Part shown: in pieces, positions 9,156 through 17,520 of the stretch
Layout: every line of letters begins with the position of its first letter
Position numbering within the stretch: the first letter of the stretch is position 1
Assembly (NCBI RefSeq): GCF_010500955.1
Contig: NZ_QVMJ01000032.1
Span: 29,521 to 93,520 of the forward strand
Source of the DNA: Bacteroides sp. 519
Lineage (GTDB): Bacteria; Bacteroidota; Bacteroidia; Bacteroidales; Bacteroidaceae
Direction of reading: 5' to 3'
Length of the DNA: 64,000 bases
Program-made: the position numbers and the translations under genes
Notes under the pieces: model-generated
Database searches by the model: none
What the model was told of the DNA's origin: nothing
Seen by the model: only the letters and a program-made list of their open reading frames with translations

Positions 9156-11063
9156 ATGAAACTCTTCCCCAAATGGACATTACTGATTGCTTGTATTGTT
9201 CTATCAATATCATGTAGCAGTGACAGCGATGATCCCGATCCGGTAGATACAGCAATTTCTATTTCAACCCCTTCTGTAACAAATATAATAGAAGATAAAG
9301 CAACTGTAACTGCAACTATCACAACAAATGCCCCATCGGTTATTGTAAAGAAAGGCATTTGTTATGATACTCAGGCTAACCCAACAATTGCCAGTCAAAC
9401 AGTTGAAATGAATAGTGCAGGGTTATCACTAAACTTAACACTAACAGTACTTAAACCCGAAACCAAATACTACGTCAAAGCTTTTGTTACTGTAGCAAAT
9501 GGAAGCCCGGTTTATTCGTCGGAAATAACATTTACCACAACAGGCAGTAGTACTATACCCGAGTTAGATAACTACACCCCCCCAACCTACCCAGACTATT
9601 ACATCAACATTGCCGGATGGAACCAACGTAACCAATGGAACCTGGCTAATGTGCACGATCCTACAGTTGTTTTGGCCGAAGATGGATACTACTATATGTA
9701 TCAAACAGATGCTTCGTATGGTAATGCACATACAGCAGGTGGTCATTTTCATGGCCGTCGCTCCAAAGATCTGGTTAACTGGGAGTATCTGGGTGGAACC
9801 ATGCAATCGCTACCCAACTGGGTTATCCCTAAGTTAAACGAAATTCGTAAAAATATGGGATTGAGCGAGGTTCAGCCGGATGTTAATAACTTTGGCTACT
9901 GGGCACCTTGCGTTTATAAGGTAAGAGACGGACTTTATCGTATGTACTATTCCATCGTTTGCCCCGGCTTGATTGATGGTGAAGGTACTTGGAGCGAACG
10001 GGCTTTTATCGGCCTGATGGAAAATACAAACCCTTCTAACAACGATGGATGGGAAGACAAAGGCTATGTTATTACCAATGCTTCGGACAAAGAATTAAAC
10101 TTCCATGTAAAAGCAAACGATTGGGCAAATTGTTACTTTAAATGGAATGCCATCGACCCCAGTTATATTATTGATAAAGAAGGAAAACACTATTTGGTTT
10201 ATGGCTCATGGCATAGCGGCATAGCCATTCTTGAAGTAGATGCTGCCTCAGGAAAGCCAGTAGCAGAATTGTCCAATCCTTGGGGAACGAACAATGACAT
10301 AGCTTCTTATGGACAGTTAATCTATACCCGTAGGGCCGGCGACCGTTGGCAAGGCTCCGAAGGACCAGAGATTATTTACAATGAAAAAACCGGTTATTAC
10401 TACCTGTTCATGGCTTACGATGCACTCGATGTACCTTACAACACCCGTGTGGCTCGTTCGAAAAGCATAACAGGTCCATACCTTGGTATCGACGGAGCCA
10501 ATGTTACTGCCGGAGCCGATATGTATCCTGTTGTAACCCATCCCTATAAATTCAGTAACGATTATGGTTGGGTAGGCATTTCGCACTGTGCAGTATTTAA
10601 TGATGGCAACGGAAACTGGTATTATGCTTCGCAAGGACGTTTGCCGGCTAACATTTATGGAAATCAGTACAGCAACGCCATTATGATGGGCCATGTACGT
10701 AGCATCCGTTGGACATCAACCGGCTGGCCTGTTGTTATGCCCGAACGTTACGGAGCAGTGCCCGAAGTAAAAATCAGCGAAGCCGAACTGGTAGGAAATT
10801 GGCAACACATAGATTTGTCTTACAGCTACGGCAAACAAAAAGAAGCAACTACAATGACCTTTACTGCCGATCATAAAATAACTTCCGGCCCATGGAAAGG
10901 TGGAACATGGAGCTTTGATGCAGAGCAACAAATTCTTACTGCTAATGGAGTAGAGTTGTGTATTCAACGCGAAACCGACTGGGAAGCCAACCCAAGAACC
11001 CACACCATTGTGTATGGTGGATACAATGGGCAGAAAACTTATTGGGGAAAGAAGGTGAAGTAA
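9156..11063 (+). CDS. GH43 family secreted glycosidase, arabinanase-like
   Basis: Lipoprotein glycoside hydrolase, 635 residues from the chosen start. That start gives a clean signal peptide with lipobox SISC (Cys20); an upstream in-frame ATG would begin inside repeat A. Domains in order: Fn3-like (about 30-130), five-bladed GH43 propeller (about 150-530) and a C-terminal beta domain typical of arabinan-active GH43 (about 545-635). Visible catalytic candidates are Asp168 (HDPTVV, base), Asp334 (IDPSY, pKa modulator) and Glu402 (SEGPEI, acid); HCAVF resembles the metal-site histidine region. It probably cuts alpha-1,5-arabinan outside the cell for the SusCD pairs upstream. The exact bond is inferred from the family. 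Confidence 0.9.
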   Translation: MKLFPKWTLLIACIVLSISCSSDSDDPDPVDTAISISTPSVTNIIEDKATVTATITTNAPSVIVKKGICYDTQANPTIASQTVEMNSAGLSLNLTLTVLKPETKYYVKAFVTVANGSPVYSSEITFTTTGSSTIPELDNYTPPTYPDYYINIAGWNQRNQWNLANVHDPTVVLAEDGYYYMYQTDASYGNAHTAGGHFHGRRSKDLVNWEYLGGTMQSLPNWVIPKLNEIRKNMGLSEVQPDVNNFGYWAPCVYKVRDGLYRMYYSIVCPGLIDGEGTWSERAFIGLMENTNPSNNDGWEDKGYVITNASDKELNFHVKANDWANCYFKWNAIDPSYIIDKEGKHYLVYGSWHSGIAILEVDAASGKPVAELSNPWGTNNDIASYGQLIYTRRAGDRWQGSEGPEIIYNEKTGYYYLFMAYDALDVPYNTRVARSKSITGPYLGIDGANVTAGADMYPVVTHPYKFSNDYGWVGISHCAVFNDGNGNWYYASQGRLPANIYGNQYSNAIMMGHVRSIRWTSTGWPVVMPERYGAVPEVKISEAELVGNWQHIDLSYSYGKQKEATTMTFTADHKITSGPWKGGTWSFDAEQQILTANGVELCIQRETDWEANPRTHTIVYGGYNGQKTYWGKKVK

Positions 11064-11094
11064 AGAAGTAAAGGTAGGATTGTATCATGCCTAT

Positions 11095-11208
11095 GGTACA
11101 AAAGTACCACGCTTGTGGTACAAAAGTGTCTTAACTGAGATACTTTTGTCTCACCCTGCGTGGTACTTTTGTTTCATGCTTAAAATAATCAGTGAAACTT
11201 TTGTACCA
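11095..11208. repeat. 22-bp-period dyad array (TGGTAC/GTACCA type)
   Basis: Five short dyads centred near 11101, 11123, 11145, 11168 and 11200, i.e. steps of 22, 22, 23 and 32 bp. Unit 1 is TGGTACAAAAGTACCA. Later units keep a central AAAA or TTTT flanked by AC/GT but change the outer half-sites (GAGATAC/GTCTCA, TGGTAC/GTTTCA, TGAAAC/GTACCA). Neighbouring half-sites also pair across the linkers, for example GTACCACgcttGTGGTAC. The array lies about 400 bp upstream of a recombinase gene. The rest of 11064-11451 holds only CT-rich simple sequence (TTTACCTCC repeats) and no gene. Confidence 0.7.
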
Positions 11209-11451
11209 GCGTTAAAAAATCGGTGGTACTGTAATTTGCTGATTTTCAGATAGATATTCCGTTTGCCGCATAGTGGCTTCCTGTTTTCCTGTTCAGCACT
11301 ACTCAACTACTTTACCTCCTCTACCTCACTTTACCTCCTTTTAATTAGGGAATGCCTGCATTGTCCAATAAATTCCTTTACCTCATTATTTTATTGTAAT
11401 TTTCTTTCTTCTTTAGCTCAAACTTCTTTCTTTTGCCTACGTTTATATATA

Positions 11452-11580
11452 AGAATGGAAGGAGTTAAAGGGAGTTATCAGGAGCTTTGCTCCTTGGGAG
11501 TTATAGCTCTAAGATACTTCAGGGCATCTAAAGCATTTAACTCCTTTAATTCCTAGCGAAGCGATAACTCCTTCCATTCT
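11452..11580. repeat. Palindromic repeat D, copy 1
   Basis: A 129-bp imperfect palindrome running from AGAATGGAAGGAGTTAAAGG to TAACTCCTTCCATTCT, with internal dyads around GGAGCTTTGCTCC and TAGCGAAGC. A copy differing at only a few positions is at 54389-54516, and a fragment (CTAGCGAAGC, CCTTCCATTCTTGAA) is near 25470-25502. It sits in the 5' leader of the recombinase at 11610. The equivalent leader of the second recombinase (62512) lacks it, which suggests an insertion. Confidence 0.85.
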
Positions 11581-11609
11581 TAAATAGTATTAATTAAACC
11601 GAAAGAAGA

Positions 11610-12581
11610 ATGAGATTATCAGAATTTGTAACTCGAATGGCTATTGAACATCGGCGTCTGGGACGCCATCGTACAGCCGAAACCTATTTGTGTACTTTAC
11701 GTAGTATGTTATCTTTTCAAGGTGATAACATTCGTTTGCGTGTTTGTTTTACCAGTGAGTGGCTTTTTGCCTATCAAAACCACCTGATTTCTTTGGGGCT
11801 TACCCATAACACCATTGTATTTTATATTTCGCGTATCCGTTCGGTTTACAACAAGGCGGTTAAAGCAAAGCTGGTAAAGTTGCAGGATGGACTTTTCGAT
11901 CACCTTTACACCCGTAGCATGTCCACTGCTAAGCGTGCTCTTTCGCACGAGACGATTTCTTTAATCAGTGAGGGCGATCTTAGCGAACACGCTAATCTTG
12001 AGTTTGCTCGCGACATGTTTATGCTCAGTTTTTACCTTCAGGGTATCTCTTTTGTCGATTTGGCCCACCTGCGTAAAACCGATGTTTACGACAATACCCT
12101 TGTTTATCAACGTCGTAAAACCGGTGGTACCATTCGTTTGATTATTGAACCGGTAGCATTGGATATTATTCGTAAGTATGCCAGTAAAGCCACTGGTCCC
12201 TATTTGTTGCCTATCTTCACTAATCCCAATCCGGACAACCTTAAACGGCTGTATTCCAATGCGCTTCGCACTTTAAACCGTCGGTTGAAGAGAATAGCTT
12301 CTTTGCTTGGTATTCAGGAAAACCTAACCTCGTATGTGTCACGTCACAGTTGGGCCACTATTGCCTACCACGAAGGTGTTGGTACTGCAATGATAAGTCA
12401 GGCTATGGGGCATCACAGCGAAAAGGTTACGCATGTTTATCTTAGGTCTTTCGATCAGTTGGCCCTTTCCCGGGTCAATAAAGTGGTTATAAATGCTGTA
12501 TCGAAGTCGAAAAAGCAGCAATCCAACAAACGCAAACAACAACTTGTTTCAGAAACACAAAAAGTTAGTGCTGGTGGTTAA
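11610..12581 (+). CDS. Tyrosine recombinase, likely DNA invertase of the adjacent promoter
   Basis: Site-specific tyrosine recombinase of 323 residues of the Bacteroidales invertase type. The N-terminal half is the SAM-like core-binding domain (RTAETYLCTLRSMLSF). The catalytic domain has Arg245-His246 (VSRHSWAT), His268 (MGHHSEK) and the nucleophile Tyr277 (VTHVYLRSF). The usual first catalytic arginine of this group (SFYTRGMSF-type) is Gln144 here (SFYLQGISF), a substitution shared with the paralogue at 62512. A 412-bp segment with 22-bp inverted repeats begins 23 bp after the stop, so that segment is its probable substrate. The gene is intact. The start at 11610 aligns with MNLSEFV of the paralogue. 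Confidence 0.92.
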   Translation: MRLSEFVTRMAIEHRRLGRHRTAETYLCTLRSMLSFQGDNIRLRVCFTSEWLFAYQNHLISLGLTHNTIVFYISRIRSVYNKAVKAKLVKLQDGLFDHLYTRSMSTAKRALSHETISLISEGDLSEHANLEFARDMFMLSFYLQGISFVDLAHLRKTDVYDNTLVYQRRKTGGTIRLIIEPVALDIIRKYASKATGPYLLPIFTNPNPDNLKRLYSNALRTLNRRLKRIASLLGIQENLTSYVSRHSWATIAYHEGVGTAMISQAMGHHSEKVTHVYLRSFDQLALSRVNKVVINAVSKSKKQQSNKRKQQLVSETQKVSAGG

Positions 12582-12604
12582 TTATGTTTACTTGTTGGGT
12601 GTCT

Positions 12605-13016
12605 GTCTCTTAATAGGAGAGGGACATTGAATCTGTTGCAAAGATAGGGTAAATCATTGAATTATCCAAAAGGTAGCAGAAAAAGCATGTTTTTTGTAAA
12701 AGTAGAGTTAGGTAACAAGATTATACAGTTAATTGCTATCCTTATATTGTATTGTCTAAACTGAAGAAATATGAATACAAATATAATCTTTTCGACTTCA
12801 TTCTTTAACTAATATTAACTCTGTAAGTTGTATTATCTCTCTTTTTCCTTCCGTTTATCGCATACTTTCCCTTACCCAATAGTTACTTGAGCATATTGTT
12901 AACAAAACGAATGGTAAAATGTTCGTTTTGAGTACTAATTATATACAATAAGGTTGTCGTTTTAAGTACTTATTGTACTTGTTGTTTGCGCCTCTGTCCC
13001 TCTCCTATTAAGAGAC
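12605..13016. promoter_or_regulatory. Invertible promoter segment with 22-bp inverted repeats
   Basis: Perfect 22-bp inverted repeats at 12605-12626 and 12995-13016 (core TTAATAGGAGAGGGACA) enclose 368 bp. The arrangement of recombinase, inverted repeats and surface operon is the standard DNA-inversion switch of Bacteroidales. The downstream operon runs to 22987. The segment contains no gene. An AAAACGAA/TTCGTTTT dyad lies at about 12903-12929. A second segment with the same layout and a related repeat core is at 63524-63903. Confidence 0.9.
12639..12670 (-). promoter_or_regulatory. Promoter inside invertible segment, directed away from the operon
   Basis: On the minus strand TTTG (12670-12667), 20 bp of spacer and TATCTTTG (12646-12639) match the Bacteroidetes sigma consensus TTTG - N19-20 - TAnnTTTG. 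It fires leftward through the left inverted repeat toward the 3' end of the recombinase gene. After inversion it would fire rightward into the fimbrial operon. I see no comparable plus-strand promoter near the right repeat, so this orientation is predicted OFF. Confidence 0.8.
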
Positions 13017-13050
13017 GGACTTTTAAAACGACTAACGACTGATAGACATG

Positions 13051-13359
13051 ATGCTTAACGAAAAAACCTTGTACTTAATTTATTTGCTTCATAGAGCTAA
13101 TACATTGTGTACGGATACAGATTTGTCTATGTTCCGTACCGAGAAGCAGCGCAATACAGTTTTAGAACGTGTTCGTTTGCGTAGTTACCTTGAAAGTTCT
13201 AAGAGCAATATTGACAATAAATCATTGAGCAAAATTCTTCTTAGTTTGCGCAAAGTGGTTGACTCTCCCTTTATACCAGCCGAATCAAAGCGTGAGTTTC
13301 CCCGTAGTGTGTTGCAGTTTAACCGTGCTTTCAATCGCTGGTTATCCGAAATAAAATAA
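13051..13359 (+). CDS. Small conserved protein, first gene after the invertible promoter
   Basis: About 102 residues, starting MLNEKTLYLIYLLHRAN. I do not recognise a family. It has no signal peptide, is rich in Lys/Arg/Leu and appears mostly helical. A second copy begins at 63942 in the other module with the same first 15 codons apart from conservative changes. There the preceding codon is GCG, not ATG, so the second ATG (13051) is the likelier start here. Position and conservation suggest a cytoplasmic regulatory or leader-encoded role in the phase-variable operon; that is inference. Confidence 0.75.
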   Translation: MLNEKTLYLIYLLHRANTLCTDTDLSMFRTEKQRNTVLERVRLRSYLESSKSNIDNKSLSKILLSLRKVVDSPFIPAESKREFPRSVLQFNRAFNRWLSEIK

Positions 13360-13402
13360 ATTAAATCTTCTTCAAGAAAAGAATAAAATAGTAAATAATC
13401 TT

Positions 13403-13999
13403 ATGACTCGAATCATACTGATATTCATCCTTGTTTTCACGCTGGCCCCGGGGGTAGTTCGCAGCCAGGAAGTTTTTCCTTATCGCCTTTACGATCCTAT
13501 TCCAAATATCGCAGTGAAGAGTAATCTTCTTTACGATGTTAGCTTGGGACTTAATCTGGGTATTGAGTTTAAACTTAGTAAGCGTTTTACCCTCGATGTG
13601 CCGGTAATTTATAATCCTATTGATTTCAAGGACAACACCAAGTGGAAGAACCTCACCGTTCAGCCCGAAGTTCGCTACTGGTTCAGCGAGTCGTTTGTGG
13701 GTCACTTCTTCGGTATTCATACTCACTATTCCGATTTTAATGTAGGTAACATTGGCTTTATCAGCAGTTTGAAAGATCACCGTTACCGCGGTTGGTTAGC
13801 CGGTGCAGGTGTTTCGTGGGGGTACCATTGGTTGCTCTCTCCCCGCTGGTCTATGGAAACCACTATTGGTTTTGGCTATGCATATATTGATTACGAAAAG
13901 TTTGAAGCACCCAAATGCGGGTTGAAGCTCGACGAAGGTACTACACACTATGTGGGACTCACAAAGGTTGGGTTGAGCTTGATTTATTTTTTGAAATGA
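13403..13999 (+). CDS. DUF3575 family outer-membrane/periplasmic protein
   Basis: 198 residues with a signal peptide ending at VRSQ. The body is a beta-rich DUF3575 domain: IAVKSNLLYDVSLGLNLGIE, RFTLDVPVIYNPI, VQPEVRYWF, FFGIHTHYSDF and the closing LTKVGLSLIYFLK. Alternating strands and an aromatic C-terminus are compatible with a small outer-membrane beta-barrel. DUF3575 genes commonly accompany DUF3868 and Mfa-like fimbrial genes in Bacteroidales, as here. The molecular role is not established; assembly or anchoring of fimbriae is a guess from context. Confidence 0.88.
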   Translation: MTRIILIFILVFTLAPGVVRSQEVFPYRLYDPIPNIAVKSNLLYDVSLGLNLGIEFKLSKRFTLDVPVIYNPIDFKDNTKWKNLTVQPEVRYWFSESFVGHFFGIHTHYSDFNVGNIGFISSLKDHRYRGWLAGAGVSWGYHWLLSPRWSMETTIGFGYAYIDYEKFEAPKCGLKLDEGTTHYVGLTKVGLSLIYFLK

Positions 14000-14019
14000 A
14001 AATGAAGCTACTGATTTTT

Positions 14020-14136
14020 GAAACGCAGATTAACGCGGATTAACGCAGATTAATCTCTAATTCGTAATTGACGAAGTAATTATGAACACTTACTTAAATT
14101 AAATAATCTGCGTTAATCCGCGTTAATCTGCGTTTC
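14020..14136. repeat. Palindrome with perfect 33-bp arms
   Basis: Arms at 14020-14052 and 14104-14136 are exact reverse complements built from the unit ACGCAGATTA/ACGCGGATTA; the loop is 51 nt. It lies between the DUF3575 and DUF3868 genes inside the operon. It could fold in the mRNA and change expression of downstream genes. There is no T-run, so it is not a classical terminator. Confidence 0.9.
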
Positions 14137-14151
14137 AAACAAAAAAATAAC

Positions 14152-15693
14152 ATGAAGATGAAAAATAAAAATAAACTGAGTCGTTACCTACCATACGGCA
14201 TCGTAACTCAAAACTCATTACTCAAAACTCAAAACTTTATAGCCTTTATAATCTTTATAACCTTTTATGCTGTTCCCGCCGCTGCCCAAAACTACAAAGG
14301 CTCCGTTTACGTAGAGTCGACCGAGTTTTCCGAGCGTAACGACAGTTTAATTGTTTGTTTCGACATAAAAGTTGAATCCAACGCCATTCCCAATTATTCG
14401 GGAATGTATTTTACTCCCGAGCTTCGGAATGGTAAAAAAACGGTCGATCTTCCTTATGTGCAGTTAAATGGTAAAACCCGCAGTAAAATCAATAGCCGTT
14501 GGTTTATGCTTGCCAGCAACAAGTGGTTGGCTCTTTATGATGCCCCTCAAATAATAGTAAATACAGGTAAGTTTACCGATGAGTATATGCACTATCAGGT
14601 ATTCCTGCCATACGAAAGTTGGATGGATAATGCCAGTCTTTACCTGCGTCAGGAGCTGGTAGGCTGCCGTGGAGAGGTAAATATATACACTTATAAGTTG
14701 AGCGATCGTGTAAAACTCGCTCCCCGTGCTCCTTACCAAGTGCAACCACAAGTAGCCCTTGCTGTACCTGCAGCCGAAGTGAAAACCCGTAACCGCCAAG
14801 GAAGTGCGTTTCTAGACTTTCAGGCTGGGCGTTCGGCTATTCTTCCCGACTTTCGTCGGAACCCGGTTGAGCTAGGTAAGATAAACGATGCTTTTCTTGC
14901 AGTAATGGCTGATCAGGATGCTGAAATTACCAGTCTTTTTATCGAAGGCTATGCCTCGCCCGAAGGTAGATACGCTAACAACGAAAAACTAGCCCGCGAC
15001 CGTGCTATAGCCCTGAAAGATTATATTAAAAATCGCTATATGTTGGCCGAAAATCTGTTCTCTGTACGTTCGGTAGGCGAAGATTGGACAGGACTGCGTG
15101 CCAAGGTCGAAGAACATAATGTATCTCAGAAAGATCGCATTCTTGCCATTATTGATAGTAGTTCCGAACCCGACAACAAAGAAGCTCAATTGAAAAAACT
15201 GTCGGTTTACAGTTCGCTGCTTCGTGATATTTTCCCTGAGCTACGGCGCGTAGAGTATCAGATTGATTATGCGGTTCGTAGTTACAGTACAGCCGAGGCA
15301 CGCAGCTTAATGAATACCAATCCGGGAAATCTTTCGCAGCTGGAACTTTACAGTGTGGCTCTTGAATATGGTAAAGAAAGTTCAGAATATCGTAAAATTA
15401 TTATAGAAACCATTCCTAAATATTTCGACAGCGACCCTGTTGCTTTGAACAATGCTGCTGCACTGCTAATAGAGAATGGAGAGGAAAACACAGCTTTGCG
15501 TCTATTAGAAAAGGCTCCCGCTTTGCCTCAAGCCTGGAACAACCTAGGCATAATATATATGATGCGTGGCGAGTTAGATAAAGCCGAAGACTTGTTGAAC
15601 CAAGCTTCTATTGGTGGAGTAACCGAAGCTGCACACAACTTGAAAGAGTTAGCAAAGAAAAGAGAAGACGAAATAAAGCGGGCTAACCACTAA
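14152..15693 (+). CDS. DUF3868 protein with OmpA-like and TPR regions
   Basis: 513 residues. The N-terminus carries a signal peptide (IAFIIFITFYAVPAAAQ), then a DUF3868 beta domain (about 47-195). An OmpA-C-like region follows (about 225-330, SLFIEGYASPEGRYANNEKLARDRA), and then helical repeats ending in a TPR (AWNNLGIIYMMRGELDKAEDLL, about 462-485). The OmpA-like part suggests peptidoglycan contact in the periplasm. The signal peptide n-region is extended by VTQNSLLKTQN (residues 18-28), encoded by a simple AACTCAAAACTC repeat at 14205-14235, so the real start may be less certain. Its neighbours are DUF3575 and fimbrial genes. Confidence 0.88.
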   Translation: MKMKNKNKLSRYLPYGIVTQNSLLKTQNFIAFIIFITFYAVPAAAQNYKGSVYVESTEFSERNDSLIVCFDIKVESNAIPNYSGMYFTPELRNGKKTVDLPYVQLNGKTRSKINSRWFMLASNKWLALYDAPQIIVNTGKFTDEYMHYQVFLPYESWMDNASLYLRQELVGCRGEVNIYTYKLSDRVKLAPRAPYQVQPQVALAVPAAEVKTRNRQGSAFLDFQAGRSAILPDFRRNPVELGKINDAFLAVMADQDAEITSLFIEGYASPEGRYANNEKLARDRAIALKDYIKNRYMLAENLFSVRSVGEDWTGLRAKVEEHNVSQKDRILAIIDSSSEPDNKEAQLKKLSVYSSLLRDIFPELRRVEYQIDYAVRSYSTAEARSLMNTNPGNLSQLELYSVALEYGKESSEYRKIIIETIPKYFDSDPVALNNAAALLIENGEENTALRLLEKAPALPQAWNNLGIIYMMRGELDKAEDLLNQASIGGVTEAAHNLKELAKKREDEIKRANH

Positions 15694-15718
15694 AATTTCG
15701 CTTCGAATAAAAAATGTT

Positions 15719-15850
15719 ATCAATTGCCGTCTGCTTTAGCTGACGGCTTATAAAAAAAACAATTCCGGCTTTAGCCAAAAGCAATCATTTGGCTAAAGCC
15801 TATTAAAAAGAGCTTATTTAATCCGTCCGCTAAAGCAGACGGCAATTGAT
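15719..15850. repeat. Palindromic repeat B, copy 1
   Basis: Inverted repeat with outer arms ATCAATTGCCGTCTGCTTTA and its near-complement at the right end, plus an inner dyad GGCTTTAGCC...GGCTAAAGCC. A second copy is at 24614-24748. It lies between two genes of the fimbrial operon, so it would be transcribed when the operon is ON. Confidence 0.9.
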
Positions 15851-15871
15851 TCGGTTTGTGAATTTATATTT

Positions 15872-17506
15872 ATGAGAGAGAAAAAACTACTATACTTATT
15901 TAGTTTGTTGTTTATGTTTTGGGCATGTACCAGTAATAGCACCCACAAACGGCACCTTACCGAACGTTTGTTTCTGGAAAGGAGTCAGATTAGCATCACC
16001 CATCCGGGCAATCGCCCCGGGCAGGGTGGCAACCAAAGTGCTATGGTGTTGAACGAACAGGTAAACTACAATCAATTGCAACTTGCTGATAATAAAAAAA
16101 ATGAAGCAGATGATGCCCGTTTGGATACCAATAAAGTATATACACTGTCTCAAGTAACCGTTACTTCACAAGCACGGTTTGCTCCGGTAAGGGAAGGCCA
16201 GGTGAACATCGATTTTATTATCCATGTTCCTGAGGCTTACCTTTCGGACGATTTTCAACTAACGCTTACTCCCGAACTGATAACCCCCGACTCGGTAGTT
16301 AATCTTGAAGATGTTGTGTTACGTGGTAAAAACTTTATTGAGTTGCAGAAACAAGACTATGAACGCTTTGATAATTACCTGAGTGGCATTATCGATCCTT
16401 CGGCCTACGATTCGGCATTTGTAGATCGTCGTGGGGTGAATCGTGAATTGGGTCGGCGCCGTCAAACAGAACTTGATTCTTATTACGGTAAATGGTCTTT
16501 GATGCAGGAATACCGCGATTGGCGCAACACCGAACAAGCCAAATACGATGCTTATAATGTAAAGCACGCCGAGGCACTTCGGCAGAAATTGATGACACAC
16601 GATATTAAATACCGTTCAATGTTTAACCGTAAGCTGGCTATGCGTGCCGATACTACCAATCTTGGTATCAAGTACCGCAAAGAACGCAAAAAAATCATAG
16701 CATCTTCGCCCGTTAAAAGGCAAATTACGCTTGATGCCGTTCCGGCTAAGTATCGTAGTTTCTACCTTAAAGGCATTGGGCCTGAGGATCTTGAGCCATT
16801 ACTGCCCAAAGAGAAAGACTCTATTGCTTTGGTGAACGAATACCTTTTACACGAAAAAATAGCAGTAAACGAAACAAAAGGCTCTCGCCAGGAAGAAGTG
16901 TTTAGGTACATGGTACCTAATCCTTATCGGCCCGATGCCCATTATAGTGCAACAATTGTTCCGGGCAAAGCTTACAGCTATCGGTATACACGTACCTACC
17001 CGGTAACGGCTGGTCTTAAAACCCTGAAGCTAACCCTTGGAGGCACTATAACAGCCACCGATCGTAGTTATTACAAGATTCAGCGGGTAGACACATTGCA
17101 TTACATCATTTCTTCTATGGACGAGCTGGCCGATGGCAGTCTGTTGGGCAACCCCGAATTCACGGCCGAGCAGCGAACAGAATATATGCACGCCCTGAAG
17201 CTGTTGAAAAATCGTGAATACCAACGTGCCTTAAACATCCTGAGCGATTATGACGATTACAATACAGCAGTAGCCTTAACCTGTTTAGGCTATGATGGTC
17301 GGGCATACAATCTGCTTGCCACACTGCCACAAACTGCAAATACACATTATCTGGCAGCTGTTTTATGCAATAGGTTGAAAGAAATGCAGGCTGCGGTTGA
17401 TCATTTAATGGAAGCCTGCCGGTTAGATCCCGGTAAAATAAACAGAGCACATCGGGATCCGGAGATAAGTAAAATAATACAGGACTATAACCTCCAACTA
17501 GAATAA
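15872..17506 (+). CDS. Fimbrial-operon lipoprotein of unknown function
   Basis: 544 residues with lipobox FWAC (Cys19). I do not recognise a named domain. The middle (about 90-330) is beta/coil with a charged helical stretch (LRQKLMTHDIKYRSMFNRKLAMR). The C-terminal about 110 residues look like TPR-type helical pairs (ALKLLKNREYQRALNILSDY, VALTCLGYDGRAYNLLATL). It is flanked by DUF3868 and fimbrillin genes in the same direction, which suggests a periplasmic or outer-membrane accessory of fimbrial assembly. The reading frame is intact. Function is inferred only from position. Confidence 0.75.
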   Translation: MREKKLLYLFSLLFMFWACTSNSTHKRHLTERLFLERSQISITHPGNRPGQGGNQSAMVLNEQVNYNQLQLADNKKNEADDARLDTNKVYTLSQVTVTSQARFAPVREGQVNIDFIIHVPEAYLSDDFQLTLTPELITPDSVVNLEDVVLRGKNFIELQKQDYERFDNYLSGIIDPSAYDSAFVDRRGVNRELGRRRQTELDSYYGKWSLMQEYRDWRNTEQAKYDAYNVKHAEALRQKLMTHDIKYRSMFNRKLAMRADTTNLGIKYRKERKKIIASSPVKRQITLDAVPAKYRSFYLKGIGPEDLEPLLPKEKDSIALVNEYLLHEKIAVNETKGSRQEEVFRYMVPNPYRPDAHYSATIVPGKAYSYRYTRTYPVTAGLKTLKLTLGGTITATDRSYYKIQRVDTLHYIISSMDELADGSLLGNPEFTAEQRTEYMHALKLLKNREYQRALNILSDYDDYNTAVALTCLGYDGRAYNLLATLPQTANTHYLAAVLCNRLKEMQAAVDHLMEACRLDPGKINRAHRDPEISKIIQDYNLQLE

Positions 17507-17520
17507 AAAAGACAACAAAG

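Noticed and set aside
11263..11556. 97-residue open frame
   Set aside because: It starts in CT-rich simple sequence and its second half is read through palindromic repeat D; composition is not protein-like.
12886..12985. A fifth dyad array inside the invertible segment
   Set aside because: CGTTTTGAGTACT and CGTTTTAAGTACT are 34 bp apart and there are only two; the 22-bp period is not met.
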